NCBI GenBank assembly: GCA_002490665.1 | Contig: DKUL01000042.1 | Location: 1-64,000, forward strand | Length of the DNA: 64,000 nucleotides | DNA from: Lachnospiraceae bacterium UBA7205 | GTDB lineage: Bacteria; Bacillota; Clostridia; Lachnospirales; Lachnospiraceae | Direction: 5' to 3' | Shown: positions 9,522 through 17,913 of the stretch, in pieces | Numbering within the stretch: position 1 is the first letter of the stretch | How the letters are laid out: the number at the start of each line of letters is the position of its first letter | Position numbers and translations under genes: made by a program | Notes under the pieces: model-generated | Seen by the model: only the letters and a program-made list of their open reading frames with translations | Databases searched by the model: none | What the model was told of the DNA's origin: nothing

Positions 9522-10295
9522 ATGCTGGTATCAATCATAACCTCGGTATATAACTGTGAAAGTTATATTTCCGAAATGATAGAGAGTATTTTGAATCAAA
9601 CATATACTGATTGGGAATTAATTATTTTTGATGACGCATCAACAGATAATACATCAAAAAATATTTTGAAGTATCATGATTCAAGGATAAAATGTTATCG
9701 AAATGAAGAAAATGAAGGTTTAACAGTTAATCTCAATAAAGCATTGAAGAAATCCAATGGAGCATATATTGCGAGGATTGATGGGGATGATGTAGCTTAC
9801 CCTGAAAGATTGGAAAAACAGCTATCATTTATGGAACAGCATCCTGATATTGTATTGTCCGGGGCATGGATGAAATGTTTTGGAGAGAGCAGTGGAGTAT
9901 GCAAAGTAAGTCCGCAACATGATGTATTAAAAATTGGCATGATTTTTAATACGGTAATGATGCATCCGACTTTTATATTTAGAAGAGAGTTATTTACAGA
10001 AAAAAAAATAAAATATAATGAAAAGCTGAGATATTCACAGGATTATGATTTTGCATATCGAGCATCCTGCATAGGAAGAATTTCGAATGTTTCAGAGTTC
10101 CTTTTAAAGTATAGGGTGCATAATAAGCAGATTTCCAGAAAAAAATACCAGGAGGCAAAGGAGAATGCCAATATTACCAGACGGAAGATACTGCACGATA
10201 TTGGCATACAACTAACAACAGAGGCAGAGAAGGTTTGGTTTCGATACTGTGAAAATGATTATCATCGGATATTCATAAGGGAAAAAAGATATTAG
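9522..10295 (+). CDS. Family 2 glycosyltransferase, C-terminus frameshifted
   Basis: 257 residues in this frame. GT-A family 2 enzyme: VSIITSVYN at the N-terminus, IIFDDASTDNT, then the metal-binding RIDGDD near residue 88. The ATG is preceded by TTTGGAGG. The frame stops at 10293 just after a six-A run (10282-10287). A frame offset by one base continues without stop from 10286 to 10420 and reads as a plausible GT2 C-terminus, ending one base before the next gene's ATG. An intact version would be about 299 residues. Loss of only the C-terminal tail may leave the catalytic domain active. Confidence 0.85.
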   Translation: MLVSIITSVYNCESYISEMIESILNQTYTDWELIIFDDASTDNTSKNILKYHDSRIKCYRNEENEGLTVNLNKALKKSNGAYIARIDGDDVAYPERLEKQLSFMEQHPDIVLSGAWMKCFGESSGVCKVSPQHDVLKIGMIFNTVMMHPTFIFRRELFTEKKIKYNEKLRYSQDYDFAYRASCIGRISNVSEFLLKYRVHNKQISRKKYQEAKENANITRRKILHDIGIQLTTEAEKVWFRYCENDYHRIFIREKRY

Positions 10296-10420
10296 AAGGA
10301 ATTCAGGACACGATTATTAGTAGGAATCGTGTATATCAAAAATATGAATCAAAACTTTTGGAAAGAATGTTGGGCATAAAATTAAATGATTATTTTAGAA
10401 AATGCAATGGGGAAAAATAA
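10286..10420 (+). pseudogene. Out-of-frame C-terminal tail of the upstream GT2 gene
   Basis: Open frame of about 44 codons beginning at the poly-A run and ending with TAA 10418-10420. It reads KKILEGIQDT, then YESKLLERMLGIKLN, a charged helical tail of the kind that ends many GT2 enzymes. It has no start or ribosome site of its own, and its stop is spaced for coupling to ATG 10422. This supports a one-base indel in the poly-A tract rather than a separate gene. Confidence 0.7.
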
Positions 10421-10421
10421 A

Positions 10422-10892
10422 ATGATAAAAAAATCAATTGTGTTATTTGCAGGTGTTTCCATAGGAGTTTTTGCAACAAAAATATTAGACGAAAAAAAAA
10501 TAAAAATATTACAGGAGTTATCAGACAGACATTGCAATCTTTTTATGTTAATGAACCGATGGGTGAGTGTAAAGCAGCAAAATAAAAAACTGGCAGATTG
10601 GTTTATAGAAAGAGGATATCATACGATTGCGATATATGGAATGAGTCATGTGGGAGAAAGTCTTCAAGCGGAATTAGAAAATTCTACAGTTCAGGTAAAA
10701 TATGGTATTGATAAAAGAGCAGATTATATATTTAACAGCAAAGTAGATATTTTTTTGCCAACGGATCATCTTGAGCCGATTGATGCAGTTGTGGTAACAG
10801 CAATTACTTTTTTTGATGAAATTAAGGAAGAGCTTAAAGAAAAGTTTAGTTGCCCGATTGTATCGTTAAGAGAAATAGTAAGTGCGTTCTAG
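10422..10892 (+). CDS. Membrane-anchored stand-alone Rossmann module
   Basis: 156 residues from ATG 10422; an in-frame ATG at 10386 would overlap the frameshifted GT2 tail. Residues 1-24 form a hydrophobic N-terminal segment (IVLFAGVSIGVFA) after two lysines, likely an uncleaved membrane anchor. After a helical linker, residues 65-150 are the recurrent module (TIAIYGMSHVGESL, then DAVVVTAIT). No catalytic domain follows. It is the only member of the module family here without a fused enzyme, suggesting a binding, docking or sensing role at the membrane; function unknown. Confidence 0.65.
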   Translation: MIKKSIVLFAGVSIGVFATKILDEKKIKILQELSDRHCNLFMLMNRWVSVKQQNKKLADWFIERGYHTIAIYGMSHVGESLQAELENSTVQVKYGIDKRADYIFNSKVDIFLPTDHLEPIDAVVVTAITFFDEIKEELKEKFSCPIVSLREIVSAF

Positions 10893-10967
10893 CAAAAAGG
10901 CTTACCGCATCATTAATATCTGTTCGTGGAATTAATGTTTATCTGACGAGTATGGAGGAACGGTAGA

Positions 10968-12530
10968 ATGAGAATTTTATTGATAGCGGATCCTAATTCT
11001 TTTTACATATATAGTTTTGTAAAAAATACGTTACTGGAAAATAAGAAAAACGATATTGTAATTTTTAATCGTGTGGGAAAAATAAATAATGAGCAAAAAG
11101 AATATTATCAATTTTATGCTCAAAACAATATAACAGTTGCTTCAATTGAATTTAGCAGTGGTGTGGATGCATATGACATGGCAAAGAGCAGCCTTTTATT
11201 ACAGACGTTTGGAGAGTTTGATGTATGCCATATACACTATTTAGATCCTTTGGCGTGTTATTTAGGAATGGCGGCTGTATCTCGCTGCAAGGTGCTGATC
11301 GCAAACTACTGGGGAAGTGACTGGTATCGCGGCGGATTTCATAATAGACAGCTCCAATTTATTGTTAATAAAATAGCGGATTTTATTGTTGCTGATTCTG
11401 AAAGTCTGCTTAATAATTTAAATGAATATTATAATGGTCAATTTAGAAACAAAAGCAGATATATAAAATTTAAACTTCCTATTGTATCAGAAGTCGATAC
11501 AATTACAGACAATGAAATAAAAGCATTTGAATCAAGTAATAATATTCCGGCAGATAAAATTAAAATTGTCTGCGGGTATAATGCTAATCAGGCACACCAG
11601 CACACAAAAATGCTTGATTCCATAAAACGCCTGCCTGATACATATAAGAAAAGAATATGCGTTTTATTACCGTTTACATACGGAAAAGATCCAAATTATA
11701 TTAAAATGATTAAACAAATACTCACTGAATTAGGATGTGAGGCGATTTTGTTAGAAAAGTATTTAAATGTTAGGGATGTTGCAGTTCTACGAATCGTAAC
11801 AGATATTTTTATTAATTTTCAAATTACGGATGCATGTGCATCTACAGTTATGGAATATCTGTATTGCAATAAATTGATCATTAACGGAACATGGTTGGAC
11901 TACCATATTTTAAAAGAACATGGTGCATTTATGTATTCGGTAAAGGGAAAGGAACAATTATTGGAATTATTAATAAAATTATTGGATGCGCCCAAGGAAT
12001 ACTTAATACAGAAAAATAAGGATGTACTTAGAACCGCCCAATTCATTTATGATGATAATAAGAATTGGGAAATGCTTTACAATAGTGCATTATGTGTTGA
12101 TAAAGTAAAAAATATTACATATGAAACTATGGAAGCGTTTGATAAGGTACTTGATGTATACCAAGATATATTAAAACAACGGGCTTACATTTATAAAAAG
12201 TTGTCAGTAGTTAAATCAATTGCAGATACACACGACGTTTGGAAGGATTATGCTAATATATATGTTTATGGAGTGGGTGAATTGGCTGCAGTTCTAAGGA
12301 GTAAAATGTCTTTAAAGAATAAACGGTTGTTTTTTATTGATAAATACAAGGATATTGATACTTTTGGAATGAAAGAAAGTATATATAAATTGGATGAGTT
12401 ACAGTACATGAATGGGGGATTATGCATTATTACACCACTTTTGGATTGGGAACAAATTCAAGAAGAGTTAAGCGAAATCAATAGCAAAATAGTATGTATA
12501 TCAGCATATGATTTTATATGTAAAATATAA
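10968..12530 (+). CDS. GT-B glycosyltransferase with C-terminal Rossmann module
   Basis: 520 residues. The N-terminal domain (RILLIADPNS, DVCHIHYLDP, LIANYWGSDW) and the middle domain (KIVCGYNAN, then ASTVMEYLYCNKLIINGTW) fit a family 4-like GT-B transferase. The E in TVMEYL sits where the donor-binding glutamate is expected. Residues 425-515 carry the recurrent module (NIYVYGVGELAAVL, LFFIDKYKD), here at the C-terminus instead of the N-terminus. GGAGGAACGG precedes the ATG. Confidence 0.75.
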   Translation: MRILLIADPNSFYIYSFVKNTLLENKKNDIVIFNRVGKINNEQKEYYQFYAQNNITVASIEFSSGVDAYDMAKSSLLLQTFGEFDVCHIHYLDPLACYLGMAAVSRCKVLIANYWGSDWYRGGFHNRQLQFIVNKIADFIVADSESLLNNLNEYYNGQFRNKSRYIKFKLPIVSEVDTITDNEIKAFESSNNIPADKIKIVCGYNANQAHQHTKMLDSIKRLPDTYKKRICVLLPFTYGKDPNYIKMIKQILTELGCEAILLEKYLNVRDVAVLRIVTDIFINFQITDACASTVMEYLYCNKLIINGTWLDYHILKEHGAFMYSVKGKEQLLELLIKLLDAPKEYLIQKNKDVLRTAQFIYDDNKNWEMLYNSALCVDKVKNITYETMEAFDKVLDVYQDILKQRAYIYKKLSVVKSIADTHDVWKDYANIYVYGVGELAAVLRSKMSLKNKRLFFIDKYKDIDTFGMKESIYKLDELQYMNGGLCIITPLLDWEQIQEELSEINSKIVCISAYDFICKI

Positions 12531-12596
12531 GGAGTATTGTTAATCTGAAGATGTAATATTATGAAAATGGGAATTAAGAATACGAGGGGTGAGTAT

Positions 12597-13574
12597 ATGG
12601 ATATTTTGGTAACAGGCGCGGATGGATTTATAGGAAGCCATTTAACGGAAGAATTGGTAAAAAAAGGTCATAGAGTAAAAGCGTTTGTTTACTATAATTC
12701 ATTTAATACATGGGGATGGTTGGACAAGCTGGATGCAGATATCCAAAGTGAGATCGAAATATTACAGGGAGATATAAGAGATTCGTACAGGGTAAAAGAG
12801 GCAGTCAAAGGACAAGATATAATATTTCATTTAGCGGCATTGATTGCGATTCCCTATAGTTATTATTCAACTGAGTCATATGTCGATACAAATATAAAGG
12901 GAACATTAAACGTTCTTCAGGCAGCAAAGGAATGTAATACACAAAGGGTATTGGTAACGTCAACTTCGGAAGTATATGGTACGGCTAAGTATGTTCCAAT
13001 AGATGAAAAACATCCTTGTCAGGGACAGTCTCCATACTCTGCAACTAAAATAGGAGCAGATCGTCTGGCAGAAGCTTTTTATAAAAGTTTTGGGATACCG
13101 ATAAGCATTGTTCGGCCATTTAATACATATGGACCAAGACAATCAGCTAGAGCTGTTATTCCATCAATAATTATACAATTATTGTCCGGAAGAAATGAAA
13201 TAAAATTGGGTAGCTTGACGCCAACAAGGGATTTTAATTTTGTTAAGGATACAGTTAATGGTTTTATTCATATTTCTGAGTGTGAGAGGGCAATTGGAGA
13301 AGAAATAAATATTGCAACACAAGAGGAGATTAGCATCGGGAGACTGTCAGAAGTGATTATAAAACAAATAAATCCAGAGGCGAGGCTAGTCTTTGATGAG
13401 GCAAGGATACGTCCGATAAACAGTGAAGTTAACCGTTTGCTGGGATGCAACGAAAAAATAAGAAAGCTGACAGGATGGGCTCCGGAATATTCCTTGGAAG
13501 AAGGAATCCGAGAGACGATACTTTTTTTTGAAAAAAATTTGGGTATGTATAAAGCAGATATTTATAATATTTGA
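12597..13574 (+). CDS. LegB-like nucleotide-sugar 4,6-dehydratase
   Basis: 325 residues from ATG 12597, which has GGGGTGAG directly upstream. Extended SDR with the NAD motif TGADGFIGSH, catalytic TSTSEVYG and Tyr-x3-Lys in SPYSATKIG near residue 150, and VRPFNTYGPRQS. The run KAFVYYNSFNTWGW and the segment AALIAIPYSYYS are characteristic of the LegB group, which acts on GDP-GlcNAc in legionaminic acid synthesis. The other Leg enzymes are not in the window, so the end product may differ. The next gene, a sugar nucleotidyltransferase, starts just after it and probably makes its substrate. Confidence 0.85.
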   Translation: MDILVTGADGFIGSHLTEELVKKGHRVKAFVYYNSFNTWGWLDKLDADIQSEIEILQGDIRDSYRVKEAVKGQDIIFHLAALIAIPYSYYSTESYVDTNIKGTLNVLQAAKECNTQRVLVTSTSEVYGTAKYVPIDEKHPCQGQSPYSATKIGADRLAEAFYKSFGIPISIVRPFNTYGPRQSARAVIPSIIIQLLSGRNEIKLGSLTPTRDFNFVKDTVNGFIHISECERAIGEEINIATQEEISIGRLSEVIIKQINPEARLVFDEARIRPINSEVNRLLGCNEKIRKLTGWAPEYSLEEGIRETILFFEKNLGMYKADIYNI

Positions 13575-13587
13575 AACGGGAGATGAG

Positions 13588-14301
13588 ATGATGGCAAAAA
13601 AAGCAGTAATACTTGCAGGCGGATTGGGAACAAGATTAAAGCCGTTTACAGATGCGATACCAAAACCTCTTCTTCCAATTGGAGAAAAAGCAATTCTTGA
13701 GATACAGATTGAAAGATTGGCTCAAAGTGGTTTTAAGGAGATAATTTTAGCCACAAACTATAAATCGAAATATATAGAAAAATTTTTGGGAGATGGTTCG
13801 CAGTATGGTGTGAAAGTAACAGTAAGTCAGGAGAATAAGGCTCTCGGAACAGCAGGTCCCTTAAAGTTGATAGAGGATAAACTTTTAGATGCACCATTTC
13901 TGGTAATGAATGGGGATATTTTAACATTGTTAGACATGGAGAGAATGTATAATTATGCATATAATTCGGATTCTCTTTTTGTAGCAGGAGTAAAAGAGAT
14001 TGTGCTGCCCTATGCATTTGGAAATATTTCCTTTCAAGGAAATCGTATTACAAAGATAGAAGAAAAACCTAATATTGTGACTTATGCATTGGCGGGGGTT
14101 TATATATTAAAGCCTGATATATTGCAATATATTCCGTATGACCAATATTTTGGTATAGATAGTCTGTTGCAGTATATGTTGAATAATAATCTGCCAATTG
14201 AAAAGTATGATATTAAGGAATATTGGATTGATATTGGAAGAATGGATGATTACGAAAAGGCACAGACAGATTATGAGATATGGGAAGAAAAGTTAAATTA
14301 A
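13588..14301 (+). CDS. Sugar-1-phosphate nucleotidyltransferase
   Basis: 237 residues from ATG 13588, chosen for the ACGGGAGATG ribosome site over upstream ATG 13528 inside the previous gene. Signature LAGGLGTRLKPFT with PKPLLPIGEK, metal-binding MNGDIL near residue 108, and EEKP plus WIDIGRMDDY. It resembles guanylyltransferases for heptose-1-phosphate and PtmE-type GlcN-1-phosphate. Placed 13 bp after the LegB-like dehydratase, it plausibly forms the GDP-sugar that enzyme uses. The nucleotide preference is inferred from context only. Confidence 0.83.
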   Translation: MMAKKAVILAGGLGTRLKPFTDAIPKPLLPIGEKAILEIQIERLAQSGFKEIILATNYKSKYIEKFLGDGSQYGVKVTVSQENKALGTAGPLKLIEDKLLDAPFLVMNGDILTLLDMERMYNYAYNSDSLFVAGVKEIVLPYAFGNISFQGNRITKIEEKPNIVTYALAGVYILKPDILQYIPYDQYFGIDSLLQYMLNNNLPIEKYDIKEYWIDIGRMDDYEKAQTDYEIWEEKLN

Positions 14302-14325
14302 AATTATATATTTTGGAGGAATGCA

Positions 14326-15450
14326 TTGAATATAGCAATAAGAGGAACAGGAAAATTTGGACAATATGTATATAATAATATTAAAAGTAACAGACGATAT
14401 GACATAATTTGTTTTGTAGATAATGATTCGGATTTGTGGGGAAGTGTAATTGATGGGATTCCGATTGTCTCACCACGGGAAATCATGGACGAATTATCAA
14501 ATGAGGTAGATTATATATTAGTTGCATTTGTTGACAGCATTGAAAGGTATAAGGATATTGTTGTTTCAGATTGCGTTCAATATGGTTTTGTCAAAAACAG
14601 AGTGTTGAATGCAGGGCTGCATTTGCAGGATGATTTGCGTACAGATAGGAACATTGTATGGAATGATGCTGAATATCTGGATAAACCGATTTTGAGAAGT
14701 CTGGAAACAAATGTCGTAGACTATTGTAATTTGAACTGTCGGGGATGTAGTCATTTTTCTAATTTGTTCAGTAAGAATGAGGAAGTGCCATTCGAAATTT
14801 TTTGCAGAGACCTGAACCAGATTTCGGAGCATGTATATGTGAATAATTTTAATCTGCTAGGAGGTGAAGTCCTGCTGAGTAGTCGTGTTCAGGAATACAT
14901 GAAATTTGCAAGAAAGGTACTACCGTACTCAGATATTGTTCTTGTTTCAAATGGGTTATTAATACCACGGCAGAAAAGAGAGTTTTTTGAATGTTGTGTG
15001 GAAAATGATATCATGATAAGCATTTCAGGATATAAACCGACACTTTTATTGGAACAAAAAATAAGGGATACTCTTGAGCAACATCAAGTGATTTATACAT
15101 TTCGTAATGAAGTGCACGATTTTGGTAAAAATTTGGACTTGACGGGAGAAGCGGATATACATGAGGCACTTGCAAGGTGCCGTGAAAGTAAATGTCATTT
15201 TTTACGCAATGGAAGAATATATAAGTGTCCGTTTCAGGCACTTGGAAATGTGCTTTTTGAGCATTATGATATCGGAATAGAATTTAAAGGCGGCATTGAC
15301 ATCTATAGGAATGACTTAAACTGGGAGGATGTAGTCGATTTATTGCATAATCAGCCAGTGGATGAATGTAGATATTGTGGCAGTGAAGAACGCATGGAGT
15401 GGAGAGTGGAAAACAATCCAGTATTAAACGACTGGGTTATAAAGGAGTGA
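14326..15450 (+). CDS. Rossmann module fused to radical SAM enzyme
   Basis: 374 residues from TTG 14326, with GGAGGA six bases upstream; the nearby ATG 14321 hits a stop after two codons. Residues 1-90 are the recurrent module (NIAIRGTGKFGQYV, CFVDNDSDLW). Residues 120-300 are a radical SAM core with cluster cysteines C134, C138 and C141 (CNLNCRGC), then FNLLGGEVLL. Two more cysteine groups follow: CRESKC with KCPF, and CRYCG near the C-terminus, which could bind an auxiliary cluster. Radical SAM enzymes in glycan clusters can epimerise, dehydrate or cross-link; the reaction here is unknown. Confidence 0.82.
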   Translation: MNIAIRGTGKFGQYVYNNIKSNRRYDIICFVDNDSDLWGSVIDGIPIVSPREIMDELSNEVDYILVAFVDSIERYKDIVVSDCVQYGFVKNRVLNAGLHLQDDLRTDRNIVWNDAEYLDKPILRSLETNVVDYCNLNCRGCSHFSNLFSKNEEVPFEIFCRDLNQISEHVYVNNFNLLGGEVLLSSRVQEYMKFARKVLPYSDIVLVSNGLLIPRQKREFFECCVENDIMISISGYKPTLLLEQKIRDTLEQHQVIYTFRNEVHDFGKNLDLTGEADIHEALARCRESKCHFLRNGRIYKCPFQALGNVLFEHYDIGIEFKGGIDIYRNDLNWEDVVDLLHNQPVDECRYCGSEERMEWRVENNPVLNDWVIKE

Positions 15451-15455
15451 AAAAA

Positions 15456-16700
15456 GTGCTTTTAGTATCTGTAATTATACCGGTTTATAATGCGGAAAAA
15501 TACATAAAAGAATGTCTTAACAGTGTGCTGACTCAGACATTGAAGAATCTTGAGGTTATATGTATAGATGATGGTTCCACAGATAATTCCTTACAGACTT
15601 TACAGGAATACCAGCAAAATGATTCAAGAGTCAGGGTACTAATACAGGAAAACAAGGGTTCTGGTCCGGCAAGGAACAGGGGAATGAAAGAAGCCTGTGG
15701 GAAGTATATTGCATTTCTTGATGCAGATGATTTTTGGTATGACAAATTCGTCCTTGAAAAAATAGTATGTGCGTCGGATGAAAATTTGAGCAGCGTTACG
15801 GGTGCATTTTGGGGGTATTATAAAAATAATATATATGAAAGGGCAAAGTTGCATCAGAAATATTTTGACGGACGGACTGTTGGAAAATGGATTGATTTCA
15901 GAGAAGAACAGAATTGCTACAATTATGGAAGCTATCTGTATCAGAGAGAATTTTTGATGAACAATAACATTTTTTTTCCATCATACTATAGATTTCAGGA
16001 TCCGCCTTTTTTGTCCAAGGCATTGATAACGGCATGTAGTTATTTTGTAATTCCAGTGGATTGGTATTGTTATAGAACAATTTATAAAAAAACACTTTCT
16101 TCTATAGAAAAAACAGTAGGATTCGTAAAAGGAATAACGGATGTCTTAGAAATAGCTGAAAAGCATCAGCTGCAAAAACTATTTGGAGAGATGTTTATAC
16201 AGGTTGACGCAGTTACTCCATATATTATCAGTGGAATCATGAGTGGTAATACTGAACTATTTGAATTATTGCACCAATTAAATGAATATGCAGTTGATAA
16301 GGATGTAAAGCTAAAAACTATAACAGTTATTGAAAAATTGATATACAACCAGTGTCAAATGCTTGCAAATGCATTTTGGAAAAAAATAAAGAATACAGAT
16401 CAGATAATCATATATGGAGCTGGATATTATGGCAATCTTTTGCTACAGCAATTAGAGAAATATAGTCCGGATTTGGAGATTGTATTTGCGGAAACGGGAT
16501 ATCCAAAGGAAACAAAAATCTGTGGGAGAGAATGCATGAGGATAGATGAATTGACAGAAAATAGGGAAAATGCACTTGTTATTATAGCTGTATTAAAGCA
16601 GACACAGCCTGCAATGGTATCCAATATAAAGAGGCTGGGATTTGAAAACTATATGTGTCTTGATATGGAACTGATGACGGCATTGGAATGTATGGGATAA
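15456..16700 (+). CDS. Family 2 glycosyltransferase with C-terminal Rossmann module
   Basis: 414 residues from GTG 15456; AAAGGAG ends eight bases before it and overlaps the upstream stop. GT-A family 2 catalytic domain: VSVIIPVYNAE, ICIDDGSTDNS, ARNRGM and metal-binding FLDADDFW near residue 92. Residues 320-410 hold the recurrent module (IIIYGAGYYGNLLL, NALVIIAVL). The donor and acceptor are not evident. This is the last clearly AT-rich gene of the cluster. Confidence 0.86.
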   Translation: MLLVSVIIPVYNAEKYIKECLNSVLTQTLKNLEVICIDDGSTDNSLQTLQEYQQNDSRVRVLIQENKGSGPARNRGMKEACGKYIAFLDADDFWYDKFVLEKIVCASDENLSSVTGAFWGYYKNNIYERAKLHQKYFDGRTVGKWIDFREEQNCYNYGSYLYQREFLMNNNIFFPSYYRFQDPPFLSKALITACSYFVIPVDWYCYRTIYKKTLSSIEKTVGFVKGITDVLEIAEKHQLQKLFGEMFIQVDAVTPYIISGIMSGNTELFELLHQLNEYAVDKDVKLKTITVIEKLIYNQCQMLANAFWKKIKNTDQIIIYGAGYYGNLLLQQLEKYSPDLEIVFAETGYPKETKICGRECMRIDELTENRENALVIIAVLKQTQPAMVSNIKRLGFENYMCLDMELMTALECMG

Positions 16701-16707
16701 AGGGAAA

Positions 16708-17892
16708 ATGATAAGTGTAATTGTGCCAATATATAATATTGAAGAATACCTGCCGCAGTGCATAGACAGCATCATAAACCAGTCGTACACAGAGATTGAA
16801 CTGATTCTGGTGGATGACGGTTCGTCAGATTCCGGCGGAAATATATGCGACGTGTACGCCCTTCGGGATTCACGGATTAAAGTGATTCATAAGGAGAACG
16901 GAGGCCTTGTAAGTGCGCGGAAGGCTGGGGTAAACGTGGCTAACGGGGAATACATAACCTTTGTGGATGGTGATGACTGGATTGAACCGGACACTTACCG
17001 GAAATTAACTGATGCAGGGCAGGGGGCAGATGTTATTGCTTTTGCCTGTTATGAGGAGTATGGGGAGTACCAGCGTATCAGGAAAAACAATGTCCGGGAA
17101 GGATTGTATGCATCCAAAAATGAAAAAGACCTGCTATATAAATCAATGTTTATGGATAACAATTTCTATGATTTTGGTCTGATGGCATCCCTCTGGAGCA
17201 AGCTGGTACGAAGGAACCTGATAGTGGAGAACCAGAATAAAGTCAGCGACCAGATTAGTTATGGTGAAGACGTATCATGTACATTTCCGTGCTTACTGGA
17301 TGCAGAATCGGTATATGTCACGAATATGCCACTTTATCATTACAGACAGCGGCAGGGCTCCATGGTAAAGGGCAGGGAAGCAGTACCGCATAGTAATTTC
17401 ATAAATATATACAGACTGCTACATATGAAATTTGCGAATTTTCCGTCTGTCGGAGAACTATTACAGAAACAGCTTCATTTTTATATGTGGTTTATCCTGC
17501 TGACAAAAGCATATGGAGACTTTGGTATGAAGATGACACTGTTTCCTTTTTTGAAGGTCACTGCAAGAAACCGTATTGCGGTATATGGTGCCGGAACATT
17601 TGGCAGGGCAGTTAGGGAACATTGTGACAGGAAGCGGGATATAGATGTGGCCGGGTGGTCTGACCTGCACTATCCAGCATATAGAAAACAGGGGTTTGAT
17701 GTAGGAAGCCCGGAAACAATATACAATATGGAATTTGATGTTGTCGTCATTGCAATTTTAAATGAGAAGCTGGCTGTACGAATAAAGGATGAAATGGCAA
17801 GGAGCGGGATTCCTGAGGAAAAAATTGACTGGGTGAGGCAGGACGTACTGGAGACGGTGCCGCTTCCGGACTGGGTAAAGACGGTATCATAG
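16708..17892 (+). CDS. Family 2 glycosyltransferase with C-terminal Rossmann module
   Basis: 394 residues. Catalytic GT2 domain: ISVIVPIYNIEEY, ILVDDGSSDSGG, and TFVDGDDW near residue 90, followed by SLWSKLVRR, common in capsule GT2 enzymes. Residues 290-385 are the recurrent module (RIAVYGAGTFGRAV, VVVIAIL). The gene follows the previous GT2 by only 7 bp and has the same domain order, yet its base and codon use is much richer in G and C. It marks a composition boundary in the cluster. Confidence 0.86.
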   Translation: MISVIVPIYNIEEYLPQCIDSIINQSYTEIELILVDDGSSDSGGNICDVYALRDSRIKVIHKENGGLVSARKAGVNVANGEYITFVDGDDWIEPDTYRKLTDAGQGADVIAFACYEEYGEYQRIRKNNVREGLYASKNEKDLLYKSMFMDNNFYDFGLMASLWSKLVRRNLIVENQNKVSDQISYGEDVSCTFPCLLDAESVYVTNMPLYHYRQRQGSMVKGREAVPHSNFINIYRLLHMKFANFPSVGELLQKQLHFYMWFILLTKAYGDFGMKMTLFPFLKVTARNRIAVYGAGTFGRAVREHCDRKRDIDVAGWSDLHYPAYRKQGFDVGSPETIYNMEFDVVVIAILNEKLAVRIKDEMARSGIPEEKIDWVRQDVLETVPLPDWVKTVS

Positions 17893-17913
17893 AGTTTTAC
17901 AGAGGGGGACGAG

